64,000 bases of DNA from Coriobacteriaceae bacterium (GTDB lineage: Bacteria; Actinomycetota; Coriobacteriia; Coriobacteriales; Atopobiaceae). This document shows, piece by piece, positions 34,345 to 41,471 of this stretch. The stretch is taken from contig SFGZ01000008.1 of assembly GCA_004557505.1 (NCBI GenBank), positions 124,001-188,000 on the forward strand, read 5' to 3'. Under the pieces are notes generated by a model that was given only the letters and a program-made list of their open reading frames with translations, did no database searches and was not told the DNA's origin. The position numbers were made by a program, and so were the translations under genes. Every line of letters starts with the position of its first letter. Within the stretch, counting starts at the first letter, position 1.

Positions 34345-34525
34345 TTAGGATTTAAATATTTTCCACCACGGGCGCTTCTTCTGCTCACTCGATTCGAGCG
34401 CTGACGGCTGCGGCTGCGGAGGTAGCTGCACGCTTACGGGCTGGTTCTCGATGGCCTTCGTGAGCGTGGCGGCAAAGGCAACGAGGTCTGATTTCGTCGC
34501 CGGCTTCTCTCCCGTCTCGGCGGCG
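34345..34525 (-). pseudogene. C-terminal fragment of an unrecognised plasmid protein cut by a repeat
   Basis: The minus-strand frame enters from the repeat at 34526. It encodes about 59 residues: KSDLVAFAATLTKAIENQ, a Pro/Gln-rich linker and a KKRPWWKIFKS end. Tails of this type occur on plasmid mobilization or replication proteins. A hairpin (CCGCGGAGAGCTGA/TCAGCTCTCTGCGG, about 34295-34333) separates it from the membrane-peptide gene. Confidence 0.4.
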
Positions 34526-34825
34526 GTTTGCTTACCAGTCAGATTGGCACTGCTCCAAAACAGTCTGGTCGCTGACATGGTTCAGGAACTAGTTTGCTTA
34601 CCAGTCAGATTGGCACTGCTCCAAAACCAATTACAAAATCACACGGCACTTTTGAGAGTTTGCTTACCAGTCAGATTGGCACTGCTCCAAAACAGGGAAC
34701 AGACCCTTGGGCAGACAGGCTTGGTTTGCTTACCAGTCAGATTGGCACTGCTCCAAAACTAATCGCTTCATCATATGTATCAGCCCTCAGTTTGCTTACC
34801 AGTCAGATTGGCACTGCTCCAAAAC
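34526..34825 (-). CRISPR. Block of 5 repeats, 4 normal spacers
   Basis: Repeats start at 34526, 34592, 34658, 34724 and 34790, all with 30-bp spacers. It lies between a 1536-bp plasmid-like segment and a 983-bp phage-like segment. Confidence 0.95.
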
Positions 34826-35106
34826 CAGATAAGGTTAGAGATACTGATGGGACGCTTCGCCAGCTAAAGCTAATGTCGGAAGTAACTGGAATCAAAACGA
34901 TAGCCGGTGCTGGTGCGAGTAAGAAGATTCGCGATGTTAAACGCCTGTGCAAGAAGTACGGTGGCTCGTCATTAAAATGGAGGAAAATGCGAGGTACCGC
35001 CATAATTGACGATGGAGGAATCGACTATAAGGTCGAGCTGCATTGGTATAATAAAGTCGGTGGCATAAGAGTTTATGAGGTCAAGATAAAGAGGTATCTC
35101 TATTGA
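34826..35106 (+). pseudogene. Nuclease-like toxin 3' part truncated by a repeat
   Basis: The frame enters from the repeat ending at 34825 and runs for about 93 residues. It shows a small basic domain: KKIRDVKRLCKKYGGSSLKW, YKVELHWYNKVGG, VYEVKIKRYLY. The His-containing strand followed by a basic end is seen in small phage toxin domains of the Barnase/EndoU/colicin-like group. The end matches the fragment at 36460. The immunity gene overlaps its stop. Confidence 0.55.
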
Positions 35107-35333
35107 TTATCGCTCGCTACAAGGGGACCGGAAATTTTCCGGGCCTCAGCAAAGACAAGGATTATAAGGTGCTTGCGGTTAGCATACCAAGACCGGGGAG
35201 GTTGCTTATCCGTATCATCGACTCATCTGAAGAGGACTACCTATATCCTGTCGAGCACTTCGATGTGATCCAGGGTTACGAAGACCTGCTTAGAATCACG
35301 GACGGTAAGTCAAGGTGTGAGATTCCCCTATAG
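35103..35333 (+). CDS. Small beta-rich protein, candidate immunity to the adjacent toxin
   Basis: 76 residues using a TTG start at 35103 that overlaps the toxin stop (TTGA), so translation is coupled. RYKGTGNFPGLSKDKDYKV and DYLYPVEHFDVIQ match the pattern of the gene at 36250-36459 (KVRYIGNYYKVVL, DGLFPADQFETVG). The two are therefore homologues. In both cases the partner is the same type of toxin tail, which strengthens the immunity inference. Confidence 0.6.
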   Translation: MIIARYKGTGNFPGLSKDKDYKVLAVSIPRPGRLLIRIIDSSEEDYLYPVEHFDVIQGYEDLLRITDGKSRCEIPL

Positions 35334-35369
35334 GTAAGTGCCATTTTTCGAGATAGAGCAGTAGCGCAA

Positions 35370-35400
35370 AGTGGCCCATCGGAGACGGTGGGCCTTTTTT
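35370..35400 (+). terminator. Rho-independent terminator after the immunity gene
   Basis: GGCCCA and TGGGCC pair around a TCGGAGACGG loop and are followed by T6. Related hairpins precede terS in the segments at 23290 and 32350, so this is a conserved phage control point. Confidence 0.75.
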
Positions 35401-35417
35401 GGATCAATGGGGTGAGT

Positions 35418-35808
35418 ATGGGTGGCAGAGGATCTAGCAGCGCAAGCAGCAGATCGAGAAACGGTCCAGTTAAGGGCTATTTCGATTACAGGAACCGGTA
35501 TACCGGGCAGCCTGGAGAGCGATCAACCCAAAAGCAGAGAGACCTTATCGCCAGTCTTACGAAGGACCCGTTCGATAGGGCCGACGCGACATTGAGGCTC
35601 GGCACCCTTTCGGACGCCTCGAAGATGACCAAGCGGGAGGCGTCCTGGTACATAGACGAGCTCCTGAACAAGAGCGCCTACTCCGAGTATCGCGTGGGTG
35701 GCGAGGCGTTCCAGAGGCTGGTCCGGGAGCAGGACACGCTGAGGATGCTGAATAACGTGAGGATGAGCGGGGTAAGGGGCGGAAAGCCGCCCACTGAGCT
35801 CAAAGTGC
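35418..35808 (+). pseudogene. Phage protein N-terminal part (MGGRGSSS type) cut by a repeat
   Basis: ATG 35418 with GGGGTGAG upstream. MGGRGSSSASSRSRNG is a common start of phage proteins that carry variable toxin C-termini. The frame continues for 130 residues (TQKQRDLIASLTKDPFDRAD, EASWYIDELLNKSAY) until the repeat at 35809. The missing 3' end is where a toxin domain would be expected. Confidence 0.5.
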
Positions 35809-36238
35809 GTTTGCTTACCAGTCAGATTGGCACTGCTCCAAAACTACTCAACGGCCCTGTCATATGGCTTCATGGTTTGCTTACCAGTCAGATTGGCACT
35901 GCTCCAAAACTTTTGTCGCTAGCAAGTGACTACTTGCGTGGTTTGCTTACCAGTCAGATTGGCACTGCTCCAAAACACCTAAGACGAGCTACTATAAAGA
36001 GGTAAGTTTGCTTACCAGTCAGATTGGCACTGCTCCAAAACACGCCCACCATTCCAAAGCTCTATTGGAAGTTTGCTTACCAGTCAGATTGGCACTGCTC
36101 CAAAACATTGATTATGGATTTTCTGTCGATTCTTTGGTTTGCTTACCAGTCAGATTGGCACTGCTCCAAAACAAATACTCGACGCCAGTAAAAGCAAAGT
36201 CAGTTTGCTTACCAGTCAGATTGGCACTGCTCCAAAAC
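35809..36238 (-). CRISPR. Block of 7 repeats, 6 normal spacers
   Basis: Repeats start at 35809, 35875, 35941, 36006, 36071, 36137 and 36203, with 29-30 bp spacers. On the left it interrupts the phage ORF beginning at 35418. On the right it abuts a 296-bp toxin/immunity segment. Confidence 0.95.
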
Positions 36239-36249
36239 CTAGCCCCCTA

Positions 36250-36459
36250 TTACAGGTTCGAATAATCCCCTAGAGTCAGAGGAGCGTCGTCTCCAACGGT
36301 CTCGAACTGGTCGGCAGGAAAGAGTCCATCATCGTCAATGTGGGGTGAGTAGATGCGGTAGGACTTACCGCGAGGTCCAGCCTCGATAGAGACGACTTCG
36401 TAAATCCCGCCCCTAGCGAGAACAACCTTGTAGTAGTTTCCTATGTAGCGGACTTTCAT
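36250..36459 (-). CDS. Small beta-rich protein, homologue of the immunity candidate at 35103
   Basis: 69 residues, ATG 36459 directly after the TAG of the toxin tail (TAGATG). KVRYIGNYYKVVLARGGIYE and DGLFPADQFETVG align with the protein at 35103-35333. It fills, with the toxin tail, the shortest oversized interval (296 bp), ending 11 bp from the repeat on the left. Confidence 0.6.
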   Translation of the reverse strand: MKVRYIGNYYKVVLARGGIYEVVSIEAGPRGKSYRIYSPHIDDDGLFPADQFETVGDDAPLTLGDYSNL

Positions 36460-36534
36460 CTACTGGTCCTTTGCCCATCTCTTGAAGTAGAACTCGACTC
36501 TTCCGACGTCCTGGCATTCCATCCAGTGAACCTC
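36460..36534 (-). pseudogene. Last 24 codons of a toxin gene, cut by a repeat
   Basis: The frame entering from the repeat at 36535 encodes EVHWMECQDVGRVEFYFKRW and ends AKDQ-stop. This parallels VELHWYNKVGG...KIKRYLY at 35030-35106. The catalytic part is absent. Only the segment needed to bring in the complete downstream gene remains. Confidence 0.55.
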
Positions 36535-37029
36535 GTTTGCTTACCAGTCAGATTGGCACTGCTCCAAAACAGACGCCCCAGGGGCGCTACGTCCTCTCGG
36601 GTTTGCTTACCAGTCAGATTGGCACTGCTCCAAAACGCAGCTTTGCGGGAGGTTCAGACGCGATAAGTTTGCTTACCAGTCAGATTGGCACTGCTCCAAA
36701 ACGAACGAGAGTATTGATACTTCTCAGTGTACGTTTGCTTACCAGTCAGATTGGCACTGCTCCAAAACTGCTGACAGTGTTTCGGTGGTGACTGCCAAGT
36801 TTGCTTACCAGTCAGATTGGCACTGCTCCAAAACGCGCTGTTCAAGCTCTTCAATTTGGATGAGTTTGCTTACCAGTCAGATTGGCACTGCTCCAAAACT
36901 GATGGTCTCGCCAATGACGAGAATTATGGTTTGCTTACCAGTCAGATTGGCACTGCTCCAAAACGCAGGAGGGAGGTCACCATGGTTTTTGGTGTTTGCT
37001 TACCAGTCAGATTGGCACTGCTCCAAAAC
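36535..37029 (-). CRISPR. Leader-proximal block: 8 repeats, 7 normal spacers
   Basis: Repeats start at 36535, 36601, 36667, 36733, 36799, 36864, 36929 and 36994. Spacers are 29-30 bp. Repeats are identical by eye, as expected for the newest end of an array. This is the longest run of normal spacers, and it ends 55 bp from the csn2 stop. Confidence 0.95.
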
Positions 37030-37084
37030 CATTGGCCCAAAATCCCCACTGCAAGGGACGTCCAAATCTGACTGCATGGCATCC

Positions 37085-37765
37085 TTAGCTCTCAATAAAA
37101 TGCTGGTCGACCAGCCTTTTCTTCTCATGCTCATAAAGTAGCTCATCTCGCTTGTTTTCCAAAAGCAAAACCCTTGTCTTTTGGAAATAGACCTGTTCGA
37201 GGAAGAGCCTGAAATCATTTTCTGACAAAAAAGTTTTAAGGTTCACGAACAGCAAAACCCTCTTCTCGCCAGCATCAAGAGCCAGGGAAAGAAAATTCAG
37301 CAGATTATCAAGGAGCGATTTACCTTCCTGATAGGATACTCCAAACCCTGCAAGTTTGAGGTAGCGTTTGAAATCCCACTCTTGAGAGAATTCAAAGTCT
37401 GCGTTCATTCCAAACCCCAAGGACATTAGCTGCGCATTCATCGACCTCTGCAGTTCCTCGATGTTCCTTCTCAGGTCTTCGTCTTCGAGATACTCTCTCT
37501 CCATGCTCTTGACAATAGCCCCCATAAGACCACGCTCATCCCAAGGTGGTCGGAGCGGATTATCGATCACCAATAGTGAATCTTTTGGTTTTAGCTCAAC
37601 ATCCCCCTCTCAAACAGAATAGGGCTCATCCGCATACCGCCCTTCTTCAGACAGGAGAGATAGTACAAGTCCCGCGAAGAGAGCCTGATTCTCAATCTCA
37701 AGCGTGATGCATTCCCCTGCGAGCAGCTCCATGGGACAATCGAGGCCAGAGAAGACGATTCTCAT
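37085..37765 (-). pseudogene. csn2: csn2, type II-A adaptation gene with an in-frame stop
   Basis: The ATG at 37765 overlaps the cas2 stop. The frame would encode about 226 residues, the usual Csn2 length, but codon 52 is TGA (37610-37612). The first part reads MRIVFSGLDCPMELLAGECI and the part after the stop resumes in frame with KDSLLVIDNPLRPPWDE and ends DQHFIES. Csn2 forms a DNA-end-binding tetramer ring used in spacer acquisition. A TTG at 37573 could restart a shortened protein. A sequencing error cannot be excluded. Confidence 0.75.
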
Positions 37766-38070
37766 AGGACGAGCAGCTCCTCCATCGTATCAACCTCGTC
37801 GTATGCCCGCCGGTTCCCGGTGATGTATTCCATCGTTGAGAATTGAGCCTCCGTGACCTTGAGCACCTGGACAAGCCCTGATGGAGGTCGATTCTTACGG
37901 AGACGGGCAATGGCATTTCCTGCAGCGCCCTCGTTGACAACCAACTTCGCGTAGACGGACTCTTGGAGAGGCAGATAACCATCCTTGATGAGATACTTCC
38001 TAAACAGCCGGTAGTTTTTGCGATCATTCGCCGTATTATTAGGCAGGTCAAAGAAGCAGATCAGCCTCAT
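37762..38070 (-). CDS. cas2: CRISPR-associated endoribonuclease-fold Cas2
   Basis: 102 residues from the ATG at 38070, giving the canonical MRLICFFDLPNNTANDRKNY; the frame is open to the ATG at 38097 that overlaps the cas1 stop. FRKYLIKDGYLPLQESVYAK and PPSGLVQVLKVTEAQFSTME match type II Cas2. It is the structural core of the Cas1-Cas2 integrase. It appears intact and overlaps csn2 at its end, so the genes were one operon. Confidence 0.88.
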   Translation of the reverse strand: MRLICFFDLPNNTANDRKNYRLFRKYLIKDGYLPLQESVYAKLVVNEGAAGNAIARLRKNRPPSGLVQVLKVTEAQFSTMEYITGNRRAYDEVDTMEELLVL

Positions 38071-38093
38071 GAACCTTACCCTCCCCTCACCAC

Positions 38094-38770
38094 TCATACG
38101 ACATCAAACGGCTCGATGGCGTCAACAGACAGACGCCTGGAGAGGGCATCGAGGCAGTCTTTTACATATTGAGAGACCACAGACGAGACTCGATATGCCC
38201 CTCCTCTGTATGGGATTGCCTGGTTAAACATATCCACAAGCACCAACTTGTCATCCTTTGTGAAATCGCCTTCTACGCTGTCGAAAACAATGCGGTCGAC
38301 AATCGGTCTAAACGGCTCCATGAAGTCGCAACTCAGGTTGAACTGATTAAACTCGTTATGGTGAAAAATTCCCTCCTGAGTGAGATAGCCCCTCGACACT
38401 ATTTCACGATTAACCGACGAGAGGAATAGCGCATAGCCATAGTTGAGAGCAGCGTTAATGGGTGTCTCGTCATCTCGCGTGAAGTCAGAACCAAAAAGGG
38501 ATCGGAAGTAGATATGGGCGGCATGCGCCTCACGATGGGTGCTGTCACCCGAACGCACCTCGTCAACAATATCCTCCAGCCGTGAGGCACCCTCTTCGCG
38601 CGCCCTCACGCTCAAGACCCGTGCCTGATGAGCTATCCTGTCCTTGACAATTCTCTGCCATACCTGCTTCTTTGCTACAGTCCCCCACTCAAGCTGCTCG
38701 TCAATGCGTGCGCTTGTGTTGTGGGCACCTGTTGATGACGGCATCGCGTAGCGGATGCCTTGTCGCACGC
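38094..38770 (-). pseudogene. cas1: cas1, N-terminal part deleted
   Basis: The recognisable part begins about 38770 with RYAMPSSTGAHNTSARIDEQ and includes the catalytic-domain segments TPINAALNYGYALFLSSVN (metal-binding Glu region differs) and GIFHHNEFNQFNLSCDFMEP. About 220 residues of the usual 290-300 remain; the N-terminal beta domain is missing. ATG 38801 lies in unrelated sequence. Upstream there is only the divIVA terminator and no cas9. A deletion therefore removed cas9 and the start of cas1. The remnant could not form a normal Cas1 dimer. Confidence 0.82.
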
Positions 38771-38803
38771 CAACGCCCGTGGTGCCCCGGCCTGCGCACA
38801 TTC

Positions 38804-38839
38804 AAAAAAAGGAGGCAAAGGGGAATCCCCTTTGCCTCC
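38804..38839 (-). terminator. Strong rho-independent terminator of the divIVA end of the dcw operon
   Basis: GGAGGCAAAGGGG (38811-38823) and CCCCTTTGCCTCC (38827-38839) form a perfect 13-bp stem with a 3-nt loop. On the minus strand it is followed by T7 (38804-38810). It lies between divIVA and the truncated cas1 and marks the deletion border. Confidence 0.92.
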
Positions 38840-38862
38840 TCAGGCTGCTATGGCTGTCTGCG

Positions 38863-39561
38863 CTAGTCCAGGTCGCCGAAGTCCGCCTGGAACGAGGGGT
38901 TAGCTGCAACCGTGGAGCCGGTGGTCGACGCGGGCGCGGCCGGAGCGCCCACGGCAGGACGGCCGGCAGGCGCAGGCACGGCACCGGAGCCGTTGGGCGT
39001 CGAGGAGAGCGTCTGCTGCGGGAACACGGAGTCCGCATCGTCCATGAAGTGCTGTAGGAGCTTCTTGTACTCGCCACGGAAGTCCTCGCGGGACTGCTTG
39101 AGGCGGTCGATCTCGTCCAGCTCGTTCTGCTTCTCGGCAAGCGCCTGGCGGATGACCTCGCGGGCCTTCTGGTCGGCCTCGTTGCGGATGCGCTCGGCGT
39201 TGTCACGCGCGTCGGCAACGAGCTTGTCGGCGCTCTGCTGGGCAACGATGAGCACGCGGGAGATCTGGCTCTCGGATGCCGCGGTGCCGTCCTGCGCCAC
39301 GGGCGCGGGGGCAACCGGCGTGACCTCCATGCGCTCGGGGGCGGCGCTAAGCTGCTGCTCAAGACTGGCAACCTGAGCCTGCGAGGCGGAGAGCTGCTGC
39401 TCGGCGGTGTTCAGGCGGCCCTTGAGGTCCGCGATCTTCTGCAGCATCGCGTCGACCTCGCTGGAGATCTGCTCGAGGAAGGCGTCGACCTCCTCGGGAT
39501 CATAGCCGTGCTTCGAGGGAGAGAAGGTCTGCTGCTCGATATCTGCTGGTGTGATTGCCAT
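38863..39561 (-). CDS. divIVA: DivIVA/Wag31-type polar coiled-coil protein
   Basis: 232 residues from ATG 39561. The membrane-binding N-terminus is ADIEQQTFSPSKHGYDPEEV, followed by coiled coils at roughly 30-75 and 105-170 and an Ala/Pro-rich C-terminal linker. It marks the cell pole or septum and organises wall growth. The stop is followed 24 bp later by the strong terminator, so it is the last gene of the cluster. Confidence 0.88.
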   Translation of the reverse strand: MAITPADIEQQTFSPSKHGYDPEEVDAFLEQISSEVDAMLQKIADLKGRLNTAEQQLSASQAQVASLEQQLSAAPERMEVTPVAPAPVAQDGTAASESQISRVLIVAQQSADKLVADARDNAERIRNEADQKAREVIRQALAEKQNELDEIDRLKQSREDFRGEYKKLLQHFMDDADSVFPQQTLSSTPNGSGAVPAPAGRPAVGAPAAPASTTGSTVAANPSFQADFGDLD

Positions 39562-39620
39562 CTTTGTCCCTTTCATTTCAACTCGTCGCCCCGGGCGTGG
39601 CCCGCCAAGCGGCAATGACG

Positions 39621-39884
39621 TTATAAAAGTATAGCCAGAAGCAGCCGCTCGATGGCCTCAAGAGCAAAGATCGCCACAATGGGCGAAAAGTCTATGCCGC
39701 CGAGCGACGGGATGATGCGCCGAAAGACGCCCAGCCACGGCTCCACAAGCGTGCCTATCGCAGAGCGGAGATCGTTGAGCACGCCGGGGCCGCGCGGAAT
39801 CCACGAGAGGACGCACCAGATGATGATCAAGATGTTGTAGATGCGGAAGAGCTGGGCAACTATGTTGGCTATCGTGTAGTTCAC
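39621..39884 (-). CDS. YggT-family membrane protein
   Basis: 87 residues from GTG 39884, with GAGGA upstream; an in-frame upstream extension overlaps proC and is not used. Two hydrophobic spans (IANIVAQLFRIYNILIIIWC and VAIFALEAIERLLLAILL) with the conserved central LVEPWLGVFRRIIPSLGG. The family lies next to division genes in Gram-positive bacteria. Role uncertain. Confidence 0.85.
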   Translation of the reverse strand: MNYTIANIVAQLFRIYNILIIIWCVLSWIPRGPGVLNDLRSAIGTLVEPWLGVFRRIIPSLGGIDFSPIVAIFALEAIERLLLAILL

Positions 39885-39897
39885 GTGGTCCTCGCTG

Positions 39898-40737
39898 TCA
39901 GTCGTCGGTGGCTTCCATGCCGCCTGCCGTCTCCGAGAGCTCGCGGGTGCGGCGCAGCGCCGCATCGACGCCCGCGCAGGCAACATCAAACATACCCGAC
40001 TCCATCGCGCGCAAACCAGCAGCCGTCGTGCCGCCGGGAGACGTCACCTTCTCCATATATGCGCGCGGGTGCTCCCTCGACGCCAGGAGCTGCTCGGCCG
40101 TGCCCCGCATCGTGGACAGCACAAGCCTGCGGCAGGCGGCGGCGGGAAGGCCCCGCTCGACGCCGGCGCGCGTGAGGTCGTCGACGAGCAGCGCCATGTA
40201 TGCGGGGCCGCAACCCACCACGGCCCCCTCGGCATCCAGCTGGTCCTCGCGCAGCACGACGGCGCTTCCCAGAGCCGAGAAGATCGCCAGCGCAAGCGCC
40301 AGGTCCTCCCGTGTCGCGCGGGACCCCGGACAGACGGCCGTCGCGCCCGAGAGCACCTGCACGGGCAGGTTGGGCATGGCGCGAACCACGCGGGAGCCCG
40401 GAAGGGCGGCCTCGAGGGATGCCACCGAGACGCCCGCCGCGATGGAGATCGCAAGGAGGCCTGCAAGCCCCTCCGCATGCTCGCCGAGGACGCCGGGCAG
40501 CACCTGGGGCTTCACGGCCAGCACGACGGCATCGGGTCCTTGGGCGAGAAGCTCGTCGTTGCTGGTGAAGGTCATGATGCCAAGCTCCGCCAGGGGCGCA
40601 AGCCTGCCGGCGGAGGGGTTGGCGACAAGGACGCGCCCCGGTGCCGCCGCGCCCGAGGCGACGAGCCCGCGCGCGATGGCGGCGCCCATCGACCCCGCGC
40701 CGATGACGCCTATGGCCTGCTCGATCTTCTCGGCCAC
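39898..40737 (-). CDS. proC: Pyrroline-5-carboxylate reductase
   Basis: 279 residues from GTG 40737, 4 bp after the sepF stop. The dinucleotide-binding loop GVIGAGSMGAAIARGL is at the N-terminus and the C-terminal signature KVTSPGGTTAAGLRAMESG is complete. It makes L-proline from pyrroline-5-carboxylate with NAD(P)H. Placement in the sepF-yggT stretch is common in Gram-positive bacteria. Confidence 0.92.
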   Translation of the reverse strand: MAEKIEQAIGVIGAGSMGAAIARGLVASGAAAPGRVLVANPSAGRLAPLAELGIMTFTSNDELLAQGPDAVVLAVKPQVLPGVLGEHAEGLAGLLAISIAAGVSVASLEAALPGSRVVRAMPNLPVQVLSGATAVCPGSRATREDLALALAIFSALGSAVVLREDQLDAEGAVVGCGPAYMALLVDDLTRAGVERGLPAAACRRLVLSTMRGTAEQLLASREHPRAYMEKVTSPGGTTAAGLRAMESGMFDVACAGVDAALRRTRELSETAGGMEATDD

Positions 40738-40741
40738 GACG

Positions 40742-41422
40742 CTACGCCTCGAGGTCGCCGTCGGCGACGAGTTTGTCGATGTCGCCCTGCGTGAGCTCGA
40801 TGCCCGCCGGCAGGACCGCGAAGACGCGGTCGCCAAGGGCCTCGACCGAGCCGGCCACGCCGTAGCTCAGGCCGTAGCAGAAGTCGAGGATGCGCTTTGC
40901 GGTCTCGATGTTGGTGCCCTTGAAGATGAGGATGACCGGCTGGTTGGTGCGCACGCGCCTCACCACGGACTGCACGTCGTCATACGAGACGGGGCGCAGC
41001 ACGTAGGGGGGCAGCTGGCCCGAGGTCACGCGCGCCGAGGATCCGCCGCGGCCGGCCTCCGTGGCGGCGGGGGCCGCAGAGGGGCCGCTCGACGCCAGGG
41101 GCTCGTAGGCGGGCCTGTAGGGGGGCTCGGGCGGCTCGACATACGACGGGCGCTGGCGCGCCTCGCGCTGCTCGCCGTAGCCGGCGGCGGGGTTTTGCGT
41201 CACCGGGCGACCTGAGCGCGTGTAGACCGAGACGCTCTCGGCCTCGGGGCGCGAGGTGTTGCCCAGGAGCTTGGTCGCGCTGCCCGTGGAGCGGCGGTCG
41301 CCATAGCCGCGCTCGCGATCGCGCTCGCGCTGCTCCTCGTCGCCGTCGTAGTAGTCGTCCTCGTAGTCGTCGTAATCGTCGTCCCTACGGAAGCGATCCC
41401 TGATGCTGTCGAGGAAGCCCAT
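40742..41422 (-). CDS. sepF: Cell division protein SepF
   Basis: 226 residues from ATG 41422 (MGFLDSIRDRFRRDD), an amphipathic membrane-binding start. An acidic Asp/Tyr-rich and Pro-rich linker follows. The C-terminal SepF domain has RPVSYDDVQSVVRRVRTNQP and DFCYGLSYGVAGSVEALGDR. It tethers FtsZ to the membrane. It lies between the yggS and proC genes. Confidence 0.92.
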   Translation of the reverse strand: MGFLDSIRDRFRRDDDYDDYEDDYYDGDEEQRERDRERGYGDRRSTGSATKLLGNTSRPEAESVSVYTRSGRPVTQNPAAGYGEQREARQRPSYVEPPEPPYRPAYEPLASSGPSAAPAATEAGRGGSSARVTSGQLPPYVLRPVSYDDVQSVVRRVRTNQPVILIFKGTNIETAKRILDFCYGLSYGVAGSVEALGDRVFAVLPAGIELTQGDIDKLVADGDLEA

Positions 41423-41471
41423 GATTCCCCCATCCGTTTCGCGGGGACAAGCGCCCCGCCCCGTTGCCAGA

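Larger units (their letters stand above)
23805..37029 (-). CRISPR. Type II-A-like CRISPR array with 38 repeats, 23 normal and 14 kilobase-scale intervals
   Basis: The 36-bp repeat reads GTTTGCTTAC...GCTCCAAAAC on the plus strand. Its likely transcribed form on the minus strand starts GTTTTGGAGC, as in type II-A systems, and the leader would be at 37030-37084 next to csn2. All 38 copies have the same orientation. Oversized intervals are 23841-24281, 24318-25204, 25241-25914, 26017-26542, 26579-27845, 27948-28489, 28594-29078, 29115-29603, 29640-31490, 31724-32530, 32567-32953, 32990-34525, 34826-35808 and 36239-36534. Diverged repeats (24282, 26543, 27846, 28490) are all at the leader-distal end; copies from 29604 rightward look identical. 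Confidence 0.93.

Noticed and set aside
23805..37029. Many ORFs that read through the repeats (for example LLTSQIGTAPK, VCLPVRLALLQN or FWSSANLTGKQT peptides)
   Set aside because: The repeat happens to be open in several frames. The recurring peptides are translations of the CRISPR repeat, not protein domains.
23805..37029. Repeats as REP elements, integron attC sites or phage attachment sites
   Set aside because: The copies are 36 bp, same orientation, mostly identical, spaced by 30 bp in blocks and next to cas2/csn2. attC sites vary in length and are palindromic, and no integron integrase is present.
22600..37030. Intact prophage
   Set aside because: Phage genes are partial, in mixed orientation and cut by repeats. 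There is no integrase, portal, complete terminase, tail module or lysis cassette in order.
38094..38801. cas1 as an intact 235-residue gene starting at ATG 38801
   Set aside because: The first 16 residues do not look like Cas1 and the family's N-terminal beta domain is missing, so the frame is a chance extension of a truncated gene.
38801..38863. Remnant of cas9
   Set aside because: Only the divIVA terminator and a few bases lie between divIVA and truncated cas1. No RuvC or HNH motif is seen in any frame here.
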